Below, piece by piece: positions 62,863 to 64,000 of a stretch of DNA of 64,000 nt. The position numbers and the translations under genes were made by a program. Source of the stretch: Salinivirga cyanobacteriivorans (lineage in GTDB: Bacteria > Bacteroidota > Bacteroidia > Bacteroidales > Salinivirgaceae); NCBI RefSeq assembly GCF_001443605.1, contig NZ_CP013118.1, positions 2,181,501 to 2,245,500 of the forward strand, read 5' to 3'. The notes below the pieces were generated by a model, which worked only from the letters and a program-made list of their open reading frames with translations, made no database searches and had not been told where the DNA came from. The first letter of the stretch is position 1; each line of letters begins with the position of its first letter.

Positions 62863-64000
62863 ATGAAAGATACTTTCGATCCCAAAGCCAATTATAAAGC
62901 TACCCGGAAAAAAATTGGCTATCAACCCCGTAAAAAATCCGACCAAAAAACTTATGACCGAATTGGTTTCATGTCGGGTTTGGAAGTGCATCAGCAACTT
63001 AAAACCAAATACAAACTTTTTTGTCGTTGTCCGGCCGGCATTTACCACGATGACGATAATTACGATGCCGAATTAATTCGTCACATGCGCCCAACTTTAA
63101 GTGAGTTAGGAGAATATGACGGCACGGCACTAATGGAGTTCAAAACACGGAAAAATATATTTTATCGCATCAACAATGAAAATGCCTGCACGTATGAAGT
63201 CGATGATACGCCACCATTTTTGATGGATAAAGAAGCCCTGGAAATTGCCCTGGAAATTTCTTTACTATCGAAACTCAATGTAGTTGGCGAAGTCCATATT
63301 ACACGCAAACAATATCTTGATGGGAGCATCCCAACGGGTTTTCAGCGTACAGCAATTTTAGGTGTGGAAGGCGCCATCGAATTAAAAAACAAAACCGTAA
63401 GGCTCATTCAATTGAGTATAGAAGAGGATTCGTGTCGCGAGATATCAGATGTTGGTCACAACCGTATATACAAAACAGACCGCCTTGGAATGCCATTGAT
63501 CGAAACGGTAACATACCCCGACATGGTAAACCCCAACGAAGTGAAAGAAGCCTGTGATTATATTCGTTTTTTAAACCGCAGCACCGGAAAAGTACTTACT
63601 GGTCCGGGCGCAGGCCGACAAGACGTAAACGTAAGCTGCAAAGGAGGAACACGGGTAGAGATTAAAGGAGTATCGCATACCAAATGGATCCCCGAGCTTA
63701 CCCACAATGAAGCTTTCCGCCAATGGGCACTTTTGGCCATTCGCGACGAACTTAAATCCCGTAAAATTGATCAGGAGAAGTGGGCAATAAGCCATAAAAT
63801 ACTGAATATTGACAAACTCAGCATCTCAGAAAAATTCAAAAAAGATCATCTTCAGCAAAATGAAAAACTGGTACTGGTAAAATTACCTGATTTTCAGAGC
63901 ATACTCTCTCACTTCACGCAGCCCGGAAAAATGTTTGCCGATGAACTTTCGGGCAGGCTTAAAGTAGTGGCATGTCTGGAGCATCCCAATATGTTTCATA
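62863..64000 (+). CDS. gatE: archaeal-type Glu-tRNA(Gln) amidotransferase subunit E (runs off the window)
   Basis: The open frame from ATG 62863 continues to the window end (379 codons). IGFMSGLEVHQQLKTKYKLF followed by CRCPAG, ELIRHMRPTLSELGE, TPPFLMD, RKQYLDGSIPTGFQRT, QLSIEEDSCRE and RQDVNV...TRVEIKGVSH are GatE/GatB superfamily blocks. HQQL with KLFCRCP and the R-HMRP segment are the GatE form, not bacterial GatB. GatE with GatD converts Glu-tRNA(Gln) to Gln-tRNA(Gln), and is otherwise known from archaea. GatD is not visible here. The Yqey-like tail lies outside. Confidence 0.85.
   Translation, partial: MKDTFDPKANYKATRKKIGYQPRKKSDQKTYDRIGFMSGLEVHQQLKTKYKLFCRCPAGIYHDDDNYDAELIRHMRPTLSELGEYDGTALMEFKTRKNIFYRINNENACTYEVDDTPPFLMDKEALEIALEISLLSKLNVVGEVHITRKQYLDGSIPTGFQRTAILGVEGAIELKNKTVRLIQLSIEEDSCREISDVGHNRIYKTDRLGMPLIETVTYPDMVNPNEVKEACDYIRFLNRSTGKVLTGPGAGRQDVNVSCKGGTRVEIKGVSHTKWIPELTHNEAFRQWALLAIRDELKSRKIDQEKWAISHKILNIDKLSISEKFKKDHLQQNEKLVLVKLPDFQSILSHFTQPGKMFADELSGRLKVVACLEHPNMFH

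Noticed and set aside
1-64000. CRISPR array, rRNA operon, prophage or plasmid replication genes
   Set aside because: No regularly spaced short repeats with unique spacers, no cas, rRNA, phage structural or replication initiator signatures were seen. The only tandem repeat has ~700 bp units.

Overview
The window is AT-rich chromosomal DNA of a Bacteroidota bacterium, most likely from a marine or anaerobic/microaerobic group in the class Bacteroidia. The evidence is internal. Several genes and the tRNA have -7 promoter boxes of the form TAnnTTTG. There are FecI/FecR/TonB-receptor and sigma/anti-sigma-TonB modules, lipoproteins with the lipobox typical of the phylum, a DUF4492-cydA-cydB locus, a three-gene succinate dehydrogenase/fumarate reductase, futalosine-type menaquinone synthesis (MqnC), and an archaeal-type GatE. 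Genus or species cannot be named from this stretch.

Layout. 1-4.5 kb: the start of ruvA (minus), an outer-membrane barrel protein, then the cytochrome bd locus (DUF4492-cydA-cydB, plus an unlisted 36-residue CydX-like ORF behind two identical hairpins). 4.7-8.2 kb: sdhCAB with promoter and terminator. 8.2-10.3 kb: no genes, but a tandem array of a ~700 bp repeat (2 full copies and a third damaged one), with a 137 bp insert flanked by 6 bp duplications in the third copy. 10.5-14.4 kb: a YdjM-type membrane protein, a complete IS3-family element (11624-12888, 3 bp target duplication) and an S41 peptidase whose promoter appears to be half IS-derived. 14.6-28.2 kb: envelope genes (galE, rfbB, a CpsB/YwqE-type phosphatase, an MltF-like transglycosylase, two glycosyltransferases, a Wzy-like membrane protein) mixed with a CocE hydrolase/ATP-grasp pair and a Na/Pi cotransporter.

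28.2-34.4 kb: an aminopeptidase P followed by a compact cluster of a Memo-AMMECR1 fusion lipoprotein, a membrane-anchored radical SAM enzyme and a polytopic protein with a degenerate spermidine-synthase-like domain. This is the AmmeMemoRadiSam system in an apparently envelope-associated form and is the strongest candidate for an uncharacterised system here. 34.4-46 kb: housekeeping genes (C1 peptidase, receiver protein, pdxA, leucyl aminopeptidase, mqnC, deoxynucleoside kinase, GH3-family enzyme, CvpA, tyrS, NUDIX) and tRNA-His. 46.2-52.3 kb: a SiaC-like protein, then a stress block of BCCT transporter, universal stress protein, an orphan glycine-betaine-binding lipoprotein, and a photolyase-like protein that appears to lack the Fe-S ligands of its family.

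52.5-62.6 kb: surface and regulatory genes: small and large lipoproteins, a sigma/FecR/TonB-receptor operon, a DksA-type zinc protein, and a divergent sigma/anti-sigma-TonB pair facing a VWA (YfbK-type) protein. The window ends inside gatE. All family assignments are from reading motifs in the sequence; no database search was run.
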